In this document: one piece after another, positions 31,660 through 41,937 of the stretch
Layout of the letters: the number at the start of each line of letters is the position of its first letter
Numbering within the stretch: the first letter of the stretch is position 1
Assembly: GCF_011045835.1 (NCBI RefSeq)
Contig: NZ_CP047349.1
Span: 3,596,001-3,660,000 of the forward strand
Source of the DNA: Proteus terrae subsp. cibarius
GTDB lineage: Bacteria; Pseudomonadota; Gammaproteobacteria; Enterobacterales; Enterobacteriaceae
Direction of reading: 5' to 3'
Length of the DNA stretch: 64,000 bases
The notes under the pieces: generated by a model
What the model was told of the DNA's origin: nothing
Database searches by the model: none
What the model saw: only the letters and a program-made list of their open reading frames with translations
Position numbers and translations under genes: made by a program

Positions 31660-32235
31660 TTAATATTTAAGGAAATTATTTAATAGCTCATGTCCTTGTT
31701 CACTTAAAATACTTTCCGGGTGAAATTGAACCCCTTCAATTGGCAGTGTACGATGGCGAATTCCCATAATTTCATCAACATTTCCATCATGTTGGCTCCA
31801 TGCCGTCACTTCAAAAGGTACTGGTAATGTTGTCGCGTCAATCACCAAAGAGTGGTAACGCGTCACACTTAAAGGTCTATTAAGTCCCTTAAAAACACCT
31901 TGTTGATTATGATGTATTAATGAATTTTTACCATGCATCACTTCTCGTGCTCTGATAACCGATGCACCGAAAGCTTGCCCTATCGCTTGATGTCCAAGAC
32001 AAACCCCAAGAATAGGAATTTCACCGGCAAACCGCTGTATAGCCTCAAGAGAGATCCCTGCTTCATCAGGAGTACAAGGTCCTGGCGAGATAACAAGATG
32101 TGCTGGCATCATCTTTTCTATCTCTTTAAGTCCGATCTCATCGTTACGCTTAACAACAACCTCAGCACCCAATTCACAGAAATACTGATAGAGGTTGTAG
32201 GTAAACGAGTCGTAATTATCAATAAGTAACAGCAT
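31660..32235 (-). CDS. pabA: Aminodeoxychorismate synthase glutaminase component
   Basis: A 191-residue class I glutamine amidotransferase. It starts [20 protein letters not shown], has the nucleophile in [14 protein letters not shown] (Cys near 79) and the His-Glu pair in VQFHPESIL (near 170). It passes ammonia to PabB for 4-amino-4-deoxychorismate in folate synthesis. TrpG is a close relative, but its place beside argD supports pabA. fic and yhfG, which lie next to pabA in E. coli, are missing. Confidence 0.93.
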   Translation of the reverse strand: MLLLIDNYDSFTYNLYQYFCELGAEVVVKRNDEIGLKEIEKMMPAHLVISPGPCTPDEAGISLEAIQRFAGEIPILGVCLGHQAIGQAFGASVIRAREVMHGKNSLIHHNQQGVFKGLNRPLSVTRYHSLVIDATTLPVPFEVTAWSQHDGNVDEIMGIRHRTLPIEGVQFHPESILSEQGHELLNNFLKY

Positions 32236-32523
32236 ATTAGCCTATCCGACTGATTTTCTTATCATTATCTATTTTATTACTATTTTAAAGCGAGTGTAGA
32301 TTTGCCAAAATAGTTCGTTGTTTAACCGACTTGGGTACAACAAAGCCGATTATCATAGCACAGGTATAAAATATGAATAGTAAGCAAGAAAACCTGCTGA
32401 TTTATTGCGCAATAACAAGAATGACGGTAATTGATGATGAATAGAGTGATTAATAGCGTAGTGAATACTTATTGCAGGAGATCACACGAAAAAAGGAAGG
32501 ATAAAAAATATTTTTTTCGTACT
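32236..32523. other. pabA-ppiA spacer where fic-yhfG would lie
   Basis: No gene or recognisable remnant of fic or yhfG is found in this AT-rich spacer. A 23-codon ORF on the plus strand near 32373 has no support. Confidence 0.5.
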
Positions 32524-32560
32524 AAAAAACCCGGAATGAAAACACTCATTCCGGTTTATA
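32524..32560 (-). terminator. Terminator after ppiA
   Basis: CCGGAATGA and TCATTCCGG form a 9-bp stem. On the minus strand it is followed by GGTTTTTTAG. Confidence 0.85.
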
Positions 32561-32609
32561 TGCATTTTATCTTATTAGAATAAGTAGATATCCTATCCTA
32601 ATAATGCGT

Positions 32610-33179
32610 TTATTGTTTTACGACTTCCGCAGATAAAATAGTAACCGTTTTTACTGGCACATTTTGGTAAGGCCCTATGTTACGAGTTGGAGTTTGTGAA
32701 ATTTTATCGACTACATCCATTCCTTTCACAACTTTCCCAAATACGGCATAGCCAAAATCACGTTGGCCGTGATCTAAAAATGCATTGTCAGCCACATTAA
32801 TAAAGAACTGGCTGGTTGCGCTGTCTTTATCTGACGTGCGCGCCATGGCAATAGAACCTTTTACATTGCGCAATCCATTATCGGCTTCATTTTTAATTGG
32901 CGCTCTGGTTTGTTTTTGCTGTAAATCAGCAGTAAAACCACCGCCTTGAACCATAAAACCAGGAATAACACGATGAAAAGTGGTGCCGTTATAGTACCCA
33001 TCTTCGACATACTGAATAAAATTTTTCGTTGTAATGGGGGCTTTTTTATTATCCAGTGATATTTCAATATTGCCTTCAGAGGTGACTAATTTAACGAAGG
33101 TTTCTCCCGTTGCCATTGCAAAAGTCGCTGTTGTTAAAGTGCAAGCGGTAACGAAGGTGACAAGAAAACGTTTTAACAT
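32610..33179 (-). CDS. ppiA: Periplasmic peptidyl-prolyl cis-trans isomerase A (cyclophilin)
   Basis: A 189-residue cyclophilin with a signal peptide at residues 1-24 (ending FAMATG). The active-site Arg is in [13 protein letters not shown], with [10 protein letters not shown] and [15 protein letters not shown] following. It isomerises prolyl bonds in periplasmic proteins. Its neighbour on the other side is engB, unlike in E. coli, where tsgA and nirB follow. So this is a rearrangement joint. Confidence 0.95.
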   Translation of the reverse strand: MLKRFLVTFVTACTLTTATFAMATGETFVKLVTSEGNIEISLDNKKAPITTKNFIQYVEDGYYNGTTFHRVIPGFMVQGGGFTADLQQKQTRAPIKNEADNGLRNVKGSIAMARTSDKDSATSQFFINVADNAFLDHGQRDFGYAVFGKVVKGMDVVDKISQTPTRNIGPYQNVPVKTVTILSAEVVKQ

Positions 33180-33449
33180 GCAGGGATCCTTTACTTTAAT
33201 AGTCTACAACTTACTTAATATGCAGCGATTCTAATTCGCTGAGGTAAATAGTGCCAATCATTTACCTTTATTTACGCTCAATAAGTCTAATTACGTTATA
33301 ACAGGGTAAATTTTAATTTTTAAGCACTGTTATAAGTCATTAAATTGCGCCAAAATAGAGCAAATAAATATTTTAGATATTCATTTTCATGCAAAATTGA
33401 AATAAGTATGCATGAAAAGCCGCATTATTTCAGAGAGGTTTATACCATA

Positions 33450-34082
33450 ATGGCCCAATTTAACTACCAAAAAGCACATTTCATTATCAGTGCGCCTGAT
33501 ATCCGCCATTTACCACTAGATACAGGAATTGAAATTGCCTTTGCGGGTCGCTCTAATGCCGGTAAATCCAGTGCTTTAAATGCGTTAACCCAACAAAATG
33601 GATTAGCCAGAACCAGTAAAACGCCAGGCCGTACTCAATTAATCAACCTTTTCCAAATTGAAGAAGGTTTACGCTTAGTCGATTTACCCGGCTACGGCTA
33701 TGCTCAAGTTCCTGAAGAAATGAAACGTAAATGGCAACGCTCTTTAGGTGAATACTTACAAAAAAGAGAATGCCTAAAAGGTGTCGTTATTTTAATGGAT
33801 ATTCGTCATCCATTAAAAGATCTCGATATGCAAATGATTGACTGGGCTGTAGGCTCAGAGCTTCCTACTCTCGTTTTACTGACTAAAGCAGATAAACTCG
33901 CATCAGGTGCGCGTAAAAAGCAGTTAATGAGCGTACGTGAAGAGCTGGCAAATAAAGTGGGCGATATCCGCGTAGAATATTTTTCATCATTGAAAAAAAT
34001 CGGTATTGATAAGCTACGTAACACACTTAATGAATGGTTTTCAGGTTCAGAAGAACAACCTACAAATGATGACAACGCTTAA
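33450..34082 (+). CDS. engB: Ribosome biogenesis GTPase EngB (YihA/YsxC)
   Basis: 210 residues from the ATG at 33450; the frame is open for 35 more codons upstream, but family homology starts [20 protein letters not shown] and the length then equals that of E. coli. GTPase motifs GRSNAGKSS (G1, near 31-39), KTPGRTQ (G2), DLPGYGYA (G3) and TKADK (G4) are intact. It assists assembly of the large subunit. It converges on spf as in E. coli. Confidence 0.95.
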   Translation: MAQFNYQKAHFIISAPDIRHLPLDTGIEIAFAGRSNAGKSSALNALTQQNGLARTSKTPGRTQLINLFQIEEGLRLVDLPGYGYAQVPEEMKRKWQRSLGEYLQKRECLKGVVILMDIRHPLKDLDMQMIDWAVGSELPTLVLLTKADKLASGARKKQLMSVREELANKVGDIRVEYFSSLKKIGIDKLRNTLNEWFSGSEEQPTNDDNA

Positions 34083-34186
34083 TTATCTTCTTTTTTCTCA
34101 ACGATAGCGTTCTGTTCTTCTATTGATAAAAGGGAAATCACTTTCCCTTTCACTTCTCGCACAAACCACCCCAGTGAATTTTAGGC

Positions 34187-34298
34187 AAAAAAATGCCCCA
34201 GTCGAAATAAAGTCGACTGGGGCAGCTAATATTCAGCTAAATCCGATTACGTGAAGTAAAAGGTCTGAAAGATAGAACATCTTACCTCTGTACCCTAC
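34187..34298 (-). ncRNA. spf: Spot 42 small RNA
   Basis: On the minus strand the sequence begins GTAGGGTACAGAGGTAAGAT, continues TTCTATCTTTCAGACC, TTTTACTTCACGTAATC and GGATTTAGCTGAATATT, and ends in a strong terminator (GCCCCAGTCG / CGACTGGGGC, then TTTTTTT). This matches E. coli Spot 42 almost base for base over the first 80 nt. It is an Hfq-dependent RNA repressed by CRP-cAMP that tunes carbon-use mRNAs. It is convergent with engB, as in E. coli, but separated from polA by two extra genes. Confidence 0.96.
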
Positions 34299-34346
34299 GA
34301 GAGATAATGTACTCTATTTTATTGGTTAATAAAAGCCCTTTTGTAA

Positions 34347-34364
34347 TTTTTTTTCACATGCAGA
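34347..34364 (-). promoter_or_regulatory. Possible CRP site upstream of spf
   Basis: TGTGA followed by an A tract and TTACA lies about 50-65 bases upstream of the spf start. The spacing is one base longer than the CRP consensus, so this is tentative. CRP repression of spf is known in E. coli. Confidence 0.3.
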
Positions 34365-34566
34365 CACGATTCAGCTATGTATTTATGTATTCAAACCATA
34401 AATAAATGTAGTTTAATTACATAATTATGAGACTTTAATCACTTACGTGAATATGATTAAAAATAGAACAAATCACACAAAAGGTGCGGTTTATCCTTAA
34501 TGATTTTGTGATACGCTTATCGCGAGACCGTAGTAAATATGTAATTAGCGATAAAATGAGGTATCC

Positions 34567-35085
34567 ATGGCTGTATTAACGCTCCTGCGTTTTCCAGATG
34601 AGCGTCTGCGCAGAGTCGCAGTACCAGTGGAAAAAGTAGATGACGAAATACGCACATTAATCGATGACATGATTGAAACCATGTATGCAGAACGAGGTAT
34701 TGGCTTAGCGGCACCTCAGGTTAATGTATCTAAACGCATTGTTGTAATTGATGTTTCTGAAAACCGAGATCAACCGATTGCACTTATCAATCCTGAAATT
34801 ATCAGCACTGAAGATGAAGTGATGGATATGATGGATGGGTGTCTATCTATTCCAGATTCTTTTGCCCCAACAGAGCGTTACCGCTTCTTAAAGGTCAAGG
34901 CATTAGATAGAAATGGTGATGAAATTGAACTTGAAGCCTCTGATTTGTTTGCAGGCTGTATTCAACATGAGTTAGACCATCTTGATGGCAAACTCTTTAT
35001 TGACCATTTATCTCCGTTAAAACGTCAACGTATTGAGAAAAAACAGAAGAAATTGAGCAAACTGATCGACTCACAAGTTGCTTAA
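34567..35085 (+). CDS. def: Peptide deformylase (probable second copy)
   Basis: A 172-residue deformylase with the three metal-site motifs: GIGLAAPQ (44-51), DGCLS (90-94, Cys92) and HELDH (134-138). Motif two normally reads EGCLS, so the first residue is Asp rather than Glu. The enzyme removes formyl groups from new proteins. In enterobacteria the main def sits with fmt elsewhere, so this copy is probably a paralogue. It is inserted between spf and polA together with the next gene. Confidence 0.9.
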   Translation: MAVLTLLRFPDERLRRVAVPVEKVDDEIRTLIDDMIETMYAERGIGLAAPQVNVSKRIVVIDVSENRDQPIALINPEIISTEDEVMDMMDGCLSIPDSFAPTERYRFLKVKALDRNGDEIELEASDLFAGCIQHELDHLDGKLFIDHLSPLKRQRIEKKQKKLSKLIDSQVA

Positions 35086-35129
35086 TTATTCACTTATCTC
35101 TTTTTCACATTTTGATAAGTTTTGACATA

Positions 35130-35162
35130 AAAAAGCTCGGTAATTAACCGAGCTTTTCTTTT
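35130..35162 (+). terminator. Terminator after the deformylase gene
   Basis: AAAAGCTCGGT and ACCGAGCTTTT form an 11-bp stem followed by CTTTTTTT. Confidence 0.9.
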
Positions 35163-35256
35163 TTTCTATCCTAATACAGATAAATTCTCGCTGTTTTTCT
35201 CTCCATCCCTTATACAATAGATTTAAAATCTCACCAGTAAATCACTTGAGGAAAAA

Positions 35257-35715
35257 ATGGAAAACAGTCGATTTAAGGATTTATGTGAACAACTCAAAGC
35301 CGCCGGTGCAACAAACCCAAAATCATGGGCAAATAGTGAATTACAAGAAAACATCCCACAATTTGCACGCTTTCTTGTGTTAAAAGGGTTCACCGATATC
35401 TATCGTGATGTTGAAGGAAATCTCAGTGAAATGGATATTTACTCTGATGAAGCACCCGAAGTATATCAAAAGCTAGCTTCCCAATTTGATGAGCAAGAAC
35501 TGAAGGAATTACTGCATTTCTATGGTAAATCAATCATTGGAAAAGTAATTGATATGCTTGATCAAAGCTATCTTTATGACGTGAATGGTAACGTGGGTTG
35601 GTCTTTGATGGAACTCGATAACAAAGGCACCACAACAGATAGGTTAATCCAGGATTTGCATGAAGACTTTCTTGAATTTGAAGAGTCAGAACTTGCTCCA
35701 AACAGCAAAGCATAA
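35257..35715 (+). CDS. Uncharacterised acidic protein
   Basis: A 152-residue cytoplasmic protein that I do not recognise. It is acidic (EDIYSDEAPEV, DLHEDFLEFEESE) and mostly helical by eye, with no signal peptide, membrane segment or metal motif. A GAGGAAAAA Shine-Dalgarno precedes it. It has its own flanking terminators, so it is probably a single-gene unit, and it lies with the extra deformylase between spf and polA. Codon use looks like that of its neighbours. Confidence 0.75.
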   Translation: MENSRFKDLCEQLKAAGATNPKSWANSELQENIPQFARFLVLKGFTDIYRDVEGNLSEMDIYSDEAPEVYQKLASQFDEQELKELLHFYGKSIIGKVIDMLDQSYLYDVNGNVGWSLMELDNKGTTTDRLIQDLHEDFLEFEESELAPNSKA

Positions 35716-35719
35716 ACAA

Positions 35720-35747
35720 AAAAGGGCACAATCCTGTGCCCTTTTCT
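35720..35747. terminator. Bidirectional terminator between the unknown gene and polA
   Basis: AAAAGGGCACA and TGTGCCCTTTT form an 11-bp stem with a 4-base loop and tracts on both sides. Confidence 0.92.
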
Positions 35748-35769
35748 AGTTAAAAATAGTGTTTAAAAA

Positions 35770-38568
35770 CTAGTGTGCTTCATCCCAATTATTACCGACA
35801 CCCACTTCAACTTTTAACGGAATAGCTAATTCCATACTGCTTTCCATTAATTTGTGGATCATGATATTTGCGTTCTCTAAATAAGACTCTCGCACTTCAA
35901 ATACCAATTCATCGTGCACTTGCATAATCATATGCACATCATCAGGGCATTCACTGCAAATCCAGTTATCAACAGCAATCATCGCTTTTTTGATGATATC
36001 AGCAGCAGTACCTTGCATTGGGGCATTGATTGCCTCACGCTCTGAAGCTTTACGACGAATAGCATTTTTTGAATTAATTTCTGGTAAATAGAGACGACGA
36101 CCATCTAACGTTTCAACATAGCCTTGTTCAGAAGCTTGCTTACGTGTGCGTTCCATATAATCTAATACGCCAGGGTAACGCTCAAAATAGAGATCCATAT
36201 AACGCTGAGCTTCTCTTCTCTCAACACCAATTTGTTGTGATAAGCCAAATGCACTCATGCCATAAATAAGACCAAAGTTGATCGCTTTCGCACTACGACG
36301 TTGTTCAGAGGTCACTTCCTCTAAAGGTATGCCGAATACTTCAGATGCAGTGGCACGGTGAATATCTTTACCTTGAGCAAAGGCATCTAACAAACCTTTA
36401 TCTTGCGATAAATGCGCCATGATCCGTAATTCAATTTGTGAATAGTCGGCAGCGACAATTTTAAAACCTTCACGCGCAATAAATGCTTGGCGAATTCTAC
36501 GTCCTTCTTCATTTCTCACTGGGATATTTTGAAGATTCGGATCGCGAGAAGATAAACGCCCCGTTGCCGTTACCGCTTGATGATATGAAGTATGTACACG
36601 CTTCGTCTTACTATTCACCATCAATGGCAATTTATCAGTATAGGTTGATTTTAGTTTCGCAAGACCACGATGCTCTAAAATTAAGCGAGGTAATTCATGA
36701 CTGTGTGCTAATTCTTCCAATACTTCTTCATTGGTGGACGGTGCCCCTTTCGGGGTTTTCTTGATAACGGGTAATTGCAGCTTATCAAATAAAATTTCTT
36801 GTAACTGTTTAGGTGAAGAGAGATTAAACTCTTGTCCCGCTAACGCAAATGTCTCTTTTTCAATTTCAGCTAAACGTTGTGTAATCTCTTGAGATTGAAC
36901 CGCTAGCACTTGAGCATCAATTAATACCCCTTTGCGTTCCATCCTAGAAAGCACAGGAACTAGTGGCATTTCGATATCGCGGTAAACATGTTTAAGAGAC
37001 TCAATGGCTTCTATTTGAGGATACAACGCTTGATGAAGTAATAAAGTGATATCCGCATCTTCAGCTGCATATAACGTCGCTTGCTCAACCTCAATTTGGT
37101 TAAAAGTCAGTTGGCCTTTACCTTTACCCGCTATCTCTTCAAATGTGGTGGTTTTATGGTTTAAATGTTTTTCAGCCAACGTATCCATATCATGTCGATT
37201 ACCTACGCTATTTAATACGTAAGATTCCAACATCGTATCAAAATGAATACCGTTTAATGCGATACCTTCATTTTCCATAATGCCGCGGTCAAACTTCAAG
37301 TTCTGCCCAATTTTTAGAATATTTTTATCTTCTAAAATGGGTTTTAATGCCGTGAGCACATCATTAACCGGAAGCTGGTCTGGTGCATCTAAATACTCAT
37401 GACGCAGTGGAATATAAGCGGCTTTACCCGGCTCAATAGCAAATGACAATCCTACTAAGCGAGCATCAATATTATTTAAGCTGTCAGTTTCTGTATCGAA
37501 TGCAAATGCTGATGCCTTTTTGAGGAGTTCAACCCATCGCGCTAAGCTTTCGTGTGTTAAAACAGCTTCATAATTTTCCTGTGTAATAACAGGGAAATTA
37601 GCTGACGCAGGTACTTCCTTGGATTTTACAACTTCGGAGGTGTAAGGCACTGCGATTTTGTGTGTACTACGTTGTGCTAACCAGCCACCATTCTGAAGAT
37701 CACTTATCCAGCGTTTAAATTCATAACGCGTGAACATATCTAATAATTGATCTAAATTTGGCTCATTAACCACTAAATCATCAAATGTTTTATCGAGTTC
37801 AACATCTGTTTTAATCGTTGCCAGCTTATAAGAAAGTTTTGCTACTTTCTCATGTTCCGCCATTTTTGCGCCCAGTGTTTTAGCGCCACGGAAACTCAAG
37901 GTTGCGATATTATCAAGCTGTTGATAGATATCATCTAAACTACCAAGCCCTTGTAAAAGGCCTAATGCGGTTTTCTCACCCACCCCCGGAACACCAGGAA
38001 TGTTATCTGATGAATCACCCATTAATGCGAGGAAATCAATAATCAGTTCAGGAGGAACGCCATATTTTTCTTTAACTTCATCGGGGCCTAAAATAACGTT
38101 GGTCATGGTATTAATAAGTGTGATCTTTGGCGTCACTAATTGCGCCATATCTTTATCACCAGTGCTTATTAGGACATCACGTCCATCAGCCGCTGCTTTT
38201 AGTGCCAATGTGCCAATAACGTCATCCGCTTCTACGCCTGAAATAGATAACAAGGGTAAACCCATTGCTTTCACCATCTCATGTAAAGGCGCTATCTGCT
38301 CACGTAAATCATCCGGCATTGGAGGTCGATTAGATTTATACTCCTCATACAATTCATCACGGAATGTTTTACCTTTAGCGTCAAACACAACCGCAACATG
38401 GCTTGGTTTATACTGTATTATCAGGCTACGTAACATGTTCAACACACCATACATCGCACCAGTTGGCTCACCTTGGCTATTGGTTAGCGGTGGAAATGCA
38501 TGATAGGCGCGATAAAGATATGAGGAGCCATCTACAAGGATAAAGGGGTTTTCTGCTATCTGGACCAT
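35770..38568 (-). CDS. polA: DNA polymerase I
   Basis: 932 residues from the ATG at 38568 ([20 protein letters not shown]). An 18-codon upstream extension is not family-like. It has a 5'-3' exonuclease domain (1-320, with [17 protein letters not shown]), a 3'-5' proofreading domain (about 340-530, with AFDTETDS) and the polymerase domain with motif A DYSQIELR, motif [15 protein letters not shown] and motif C QVHDELV. It removes primers and fills gaps in lagging-strand synthesis and repair. Confidence 0.97.
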   Translation of the reverse strand: MVQIAENPFILVDGSSYLYRAYHAFPPLTNSQGEPTGAMYGVLNMLRSLIIQYKPSHVAVVFDAKGKTFRDELYEEYKSNRPPMPDDLREQIAPLHEMVKAMGLPLLSISGVEADDVIGTLALKAAADGRDVLISTGDKDMAQLVTPKITLINTMTNVILGPDEVKEKYGVPPELIIDFLALMGDSSDNIPGVPGVGEKTALGLLQGLGSLDDIYQQLDNIATLSFRGAKTLGAKMAEHEKVAKLSYKLATIKTDVELDKTFDDLVVNEPNLDQLLDMFTRYEFKRWISDLQNGGWLAQRSTHKIAVPYTSEVVKSKEVPASANFPVITQENYEAVLTHESLARWVELLKKASAFAFDTETDSLNNIDARLVGLSFAIEPGKAAYIPLRHEYLDAPDQLPVNDVLTALKPILEDKNILKIGQNLKFDRGIMENEGIALNGIHFDTMLESYVLNSVGNRHDMDTLAEKHLNHKTTTFEEIAGKGKGQLTFNQIEVEQATLYAAEDADITLLLHQALYPQIEAIESLKHVYRDIEMPLVPVLSRMERKGVLIDAQVLAVQSQEITQRLAEIEKETFALAGQEFNLSSPKQLQEILFDKLQLPVIKKTPKGAPSTNEEVLEELAHSHELPRLILEHRGLAKLKSTYTDKLPLMVNSKTKRVHTSYHQAVTATGRLSSRDPNLQNIPVRNEEGRRIRQAFIAREGFKIVAADYSQIELRIMAHLSQDKGLLDAFAQGKDIHRATASEVFGIPLEEVTSEQRRSAKAINFGLIYGMSAFGLSQQIGVERREAQRYMDLYFERYPGVLDYMERTRKQASEQGYVETLDGRRLYLPEINSKNAIRRKASEREAINAPMQGTAADIIKKAMIAVDNWICSECPDDVHMIMQVHDELVFEVRESYLENANIMIHKLMESSMELAIPLKVEVGVGNNWDEAH

Positions 38569-39112
38569 AATCTGTTCATCATTGTTCTGAGGTTCGTTGA
38601 TATGACTAGAATGCCACATCACAGCCCAATAGACGAATATTACCTGTTCTTAAATTCAGAAATTCGGCTTAAATACTCAATTATTTATTATTAGCCGAAC
38701 TTAACAGAAAAATAAGTATGAATAATAAATTAATATTTATTAAAGTACTTTTTTATCAGAAACCACTCCCATTAATCTGATTCTAATTATAAATAAAGAC
38801 TAAAAAGCAAACAGACTGCTTTATTTATAAAGCATTTAAGATAGGGCCATTTACTCATCATTAATATTAAAGGTCATATTAGTGTCATCTTTTTCCTCTC
38901 AGACTTTATTTTTTTAACCAGTATCAAAACAACCTGTGGATAACTCTGTGAGTAGTTTTGTAACCCTCTCTATATTAATAAGTTAAGCTTCTTTTCAATT
39001 TATTAACATAATTAAAAAATCAATCACTTAGAGAATTCATTAAGATATTATAAATTAATCGTAGTATTTTTTATTAATGTGGATAGTTATATTATGACAA
39101 AAATATGAAAGT
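38569..39112. other. polA upstream region with DnaA-box-like sites
   Basis: About 540 AT-rich bases with no gene. yihF and yihG lie between polA and dsbA in E. coli and are missing here. TGTGGATAA (38935-38943) is a perfect DnaA box and TGTGGATAG (39078-39086) differs by one base. Two sites alone are weak evidence for DnaA control. Confidence 0.4.
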
Positions 39113-39148
39113 AAAAAAAATAGCACTCCTATTTCTTGAGTGCTATTT
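39113..39148 (-). terminator. Terminator after dsbA
   Basis: On the minus strand AAATAGCACTC and GAGTGCTATTT form an 11-bp stem followed by TTTTT. Confidence 0.88.
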
Positions 39149-39206
39149 CCCATATAAAAATCTATATACTTTTACTTAGTCCATATAGGAAAAGATTAAG
39201 CCTATA

Positions 39207-39830
39207 TTATTTTTTCAGCAATAATTGATTCACAATATCAGAATATGTTTTTGCATACTCTTCAGGTGATTTTGCACTGATACCATCATTTTTCATTTTA
39301 TATTTACCGCCAATTATCATGGCAGGAACACCATTGATTTGAAAATCAGCGACAGCATTTTGTTGTTGGCTAACTAAAGAATTCACCACAAAGCTATTCA
39401 TTGCAGCATCATAATCTTCGCCTTTAACGCCAGCGTTAATAAAGGCATTACGGATATCGTCAACAGAACGGATAGATTGAGTCTCTTGAATTCCTTTAAA
39501 TAAAACTGGAGAAACTTGATCTTCAACACCCAATGCCATTGCAACAGCCCAAGAACGTGTTAAATCCTTACCTAAAGGCCCTAAGAAATCAACATGATAG
39601 CGGACAATATTGGTGTTTTCAGGTGCATTCTTTTCAACAGTGCTATTAACTTTATACACTTCAGAGAATTGATAGCAGTGTGGGCAATAAAAAGAGAAAA
39701 ACTCAACAACATCAGGCGCCGAAGCAACAGGTTTAGAAAGGTTAGTAAACTGTTTCCCTTCAGAAATATCAGCAGCAGAAACACTGAATGCCAATACCAT
39801 ACTTGCTAACGCCAGCCAAATCTTTTTCAT
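39207..39830 (-). CDS. dsbA: Periplasmic thiol:disulfide interchange protein DsbA
   Basis: A 207-residue thioredoxin-fold oxidase with a signal peptide at residues 1-19 (ending SVSAAD). The active site CPHC is in FFSFYCPHCYQFS near 50-53 and the cis-proline is in NGVPAMIIGG. It introduces disulfides into periplasmic proteins, including the flagellar P-ring protein, and is reoxidised by DsbB. It lies 20 bp after srkA in the yihD-srkA-dsbA order seen in E. coli. Confidence 0.96.
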   Translation of the reverse strand: MKKIWLALASMVLAFSVSAADISEGKQFTNLSKPVASAPDVVEFFSFYCPHCYQFSEVYKVNSTVEKNAPENTNIVRYHVDFLGPLGKDLTRSWAVAMALGVEDQVSPVLFKGIQETQSIRSVDDIRNAFINAGVKGEDYDAAMNSFVVNSLVSQQQNAVADFQINGVPAMIIGGKYKMKNDGISAKSPEEYAKTYSDIVNQLLLKK

Positions 39831-39850
39831 TTCTCATCGTCTCCTAAGAA

Positions 39851-40846
39851 TTAATACATTGGACCAAGCTGTAAAGGAGGCTCATTTAATTGCTCCACTT
39901 GTCCCTTGAATAAGGCTAATTGTTTAAACCAAAAATCTTGCTCTTTAAACCAAACAAAAGCGCGAGGGAAAGCAGGATCATTCCAGCGTTTTAATACCCA
40001 TGCGAGGTAATGCACCATTCTCATCGCTCTTAGTGGTTCAATTAATGACAATTCACGTAAATCAAAATCTTGGTATTCATAATAAGACTCAAGGATCGTA
40101 TCTAATTGTATAACCTGCTCTTGCCGTGAGCCATTTAATAGCATCCAAAAGTCTTGTACCGCAGGTCCCATTCGGGAATCATCAAAATCAACCATTACAA
40201 CTTCATCACGCCACAATATATTACCGGGATGGCAATCACCATGTAGCCGTAATATTTGCCATGTAGAGTCCTCTATTCTAGGACGCACATCATAAATAAG
40301 TTTATCTATAACCTCTATAAATTGAGATTTGAGGTTATTAGGAATTAACGCACTACTTTCAAATTCCAATTTTGGTGCTATCAGATATTCTGCAATAGAA
40401 ACTGTTGGTCGATACTCATAACTCTTTTTTCTGCCTATTTGATGAATGCGCCCTAATGTGCGTCCTACTTCTTCTAGCTGAAATAAATTATCAGTTTCAT
40501 ATGCTCTTCCCCCTATGCTGGGGAATATTGCAAAATAAAAGCCATCATCAGAAAAATGAACTGTCTCATTATTAATCATTAAAGGGGCAGCTACAGATAC
40601 CTCAGCCTCCTTTAATGCTAAAGCAAATTCATGTTCTTCTTTTATTTGTTCATACGACCAACGTTGTGGACGATAAAATTTCACCACATAACGTTGTCGA
40701 TGTTCATCCATAAATTGAAAAACACGATTTTCATAGCTATTTAATTCCGTTAACCCTGATTCAGGATAAAAACCGATTTTAACTAACGCATCCCAAATGT
40801 TATCAGGTGAAAGTCCCTGAAAATTAAATGAGGCAGACATTTCCAT
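39851..40846 (-). CDS. srkA: Stress response kinase A (YihE)
   Basis: A 331-residue aminoglycoside-phosphotransferase-fold kinase. LNSYENRVFQF and VVKFYRPQRWS form the N-lobe. LRLHGDCHPGNILWRD (near 215-230) contains the catalytic Asp and MVDFDDSR the metal-binding Asp. It phosphorylates protein Ser/Thr and protects against stress-induced death. The first of two nearby ATG codons is favoured by AGGA six bases upstream. Confidence 0.94.
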   Translation of the reverse strand: MEMSASFNFQGLSPDNIWDALVKIGFYPESGLTELNSYENRVFQFMDEHRQRYVVKFYRPQRWSYEQIKEEHEFALALKEAEVSVAAPLMINNETVHFSDDGFYFAIFPSIGGRAYETDNLFQLEEVGRTLGRIHQIGRKKSYEYRPTVSIAEYLIAPKLEFESSALIPNNLKSQFIEVIDKLIYDVRPRIEDSTWQILRLHGDCHPGNILWRDEVVMVDFDDSRMGPAVQDFWMLLNGSRQEQVIQLDTILESYYEYQDFDLRELSLIEPLRAMRMVHYLAWVLKRWNDPAFPRAFVWFKEQDFWFKQLALFKGQVEQLNEPPLQLGPMY

Positions 40847-40860
40847 TTTCTATCCTGAAT

Positions 40861-41130
40861 TTAATCTTTAATCACGCCACGAGCACGTAAAATGGCGGTT
40901 TTAAAATCTTCTTCGTAATCTTTTTTCAGTCCTGGTATCACATCTGTCGGCGCTGAACCGCGCATTTTCAGATGGTAAATCAAAATATCATCAGTCAGAT
41001 CAGATAATTGACCTTTAAAACCCGCTTCATCAGCCAGTTTCTGCAATAATTGAACTAAGTTTAAATCAGAATTTTCTTCCCAAACTGGGTGCAGTAATTC
41101 CATAACTTCATTAAGACGGTGACATTTCAT
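40861..41130 (-). CDS. yihD: YihD family protein
   Basis: 89 residues, the same length as E. coli YihD. It starts [20 protein letters not shown] and has the conserved [13 protein letters not shown] and [16 protein letters not shown] segments. It is a small helical cytoplasmic protein of unknown function, first in yihD-srkA-dsbA and divergent from mobA-mobB. Confidence 0.95.
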   Translation of the reverse strand: MKCHRLNEVMELLHPVWEENSDLNLVQLLQKLADEAGFKGQLSDLTDDILIYHLKMRGSAPTDVIPGLKKDYEEDFKTAILRARGVIKD

Positions 41131-41350
41131 ACAAAAAATCCTTATTATTAATTACAACAACAAAGTACCAATTATTATCCGATAGAAAAAGGAAACCTCT
41201 GTCAATATGCGTAAAGATTACGCTTTTTTGATAAAAATTGCTGTCGCTTTACATGAAATCTCATTAAGTCGATATTTTTTATTAGTATATCGTCTTTACT
41301 TGATAAAAATCGTTCGGAAATTTTAGCCAATTTATTCACAAATATTGAAT

Positions 41351-41935
41351 ATGAAAATGAAGAATATTACAGGTGGTATACTTGCGGGTGGCCAAGCAAC
41401 ACGAATGGGAGGTGCTGATAAAGGGCTTCAAATTCTACATGGACAGCCTTTATACCACCATATAGCCCAAAAACTAGCACCTCAAGTTGATAGCATACTG
41501 ATTAGTGCTAACCGAAATTTAGAACAATATCGCCAAAGCCAATATCCCGTTATTACCGATGAAATAGAGGGATTTTCAGGGCCTTTAGCTGGCATGCTTA
41601 CGTTATTAAAGCAAGCCTCAACACCTTGGGTTGCCTTTGTACCCTGTGATGTCCCCTACTTTCCTCTTAATTTAGTTGAAAAACTCTATAAACAAAGAGG
41701 AGAAGCATTAGCCGTTTATGTTGATGATGGTGAAAGAGAGCATCCTACCTTAGCACTGTTAAATCGTCGTATTATTCCTATGCTAGAAGCTTATTTAGCA
41801 CAAGGTGATCGAAAATTAATGTTGTTTATGAAGCAGATAAATGCGCACCCGGTTTTATTTGCAGATCAAGCAAATGCTTTTATTAATTTAAATACCCCTG
41901 ACGATATTGAAAAAGCCAACAAATTAGAAAAATAG
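41351..41935 (+). CDS. mobA: Molybdenum cofactor guanylyltransferase MobA
   Basis: 194 residues from the ATG at 41351, the same length as E. coli MobA. A TTG two codons earlier and an ATG two codons later are alternatives. The nucleotide-binding signature LAGGQATRMGGADKG lies near 11-25. FVPCDVPYFP contains the metal-binding Asp. It joins GMP from GTP to molybdopterin-Mo, forming the MGD cofactor of nitrate, formate and other reductases. It is followed directly by mobB. Confidence 0.95.
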   Translation: MKMKNITGGILAGGQATRMGGADKGLQILHGQPLYHHIAQKLAPQVDSILISANRNLEQYRQSQYPVITDEIEGFSGPLAGMLTLLKQASTPWVAFVPCDVPYFPLNLVEKLYKQRGEALAVYVDDGEREHPTLALLNRRIIPMLEAYLAQGDRKLMLFMKQINAHPVLFADQANAFINLNTPDDIEKANKLEK

Positions 41936-41937
41936 GA

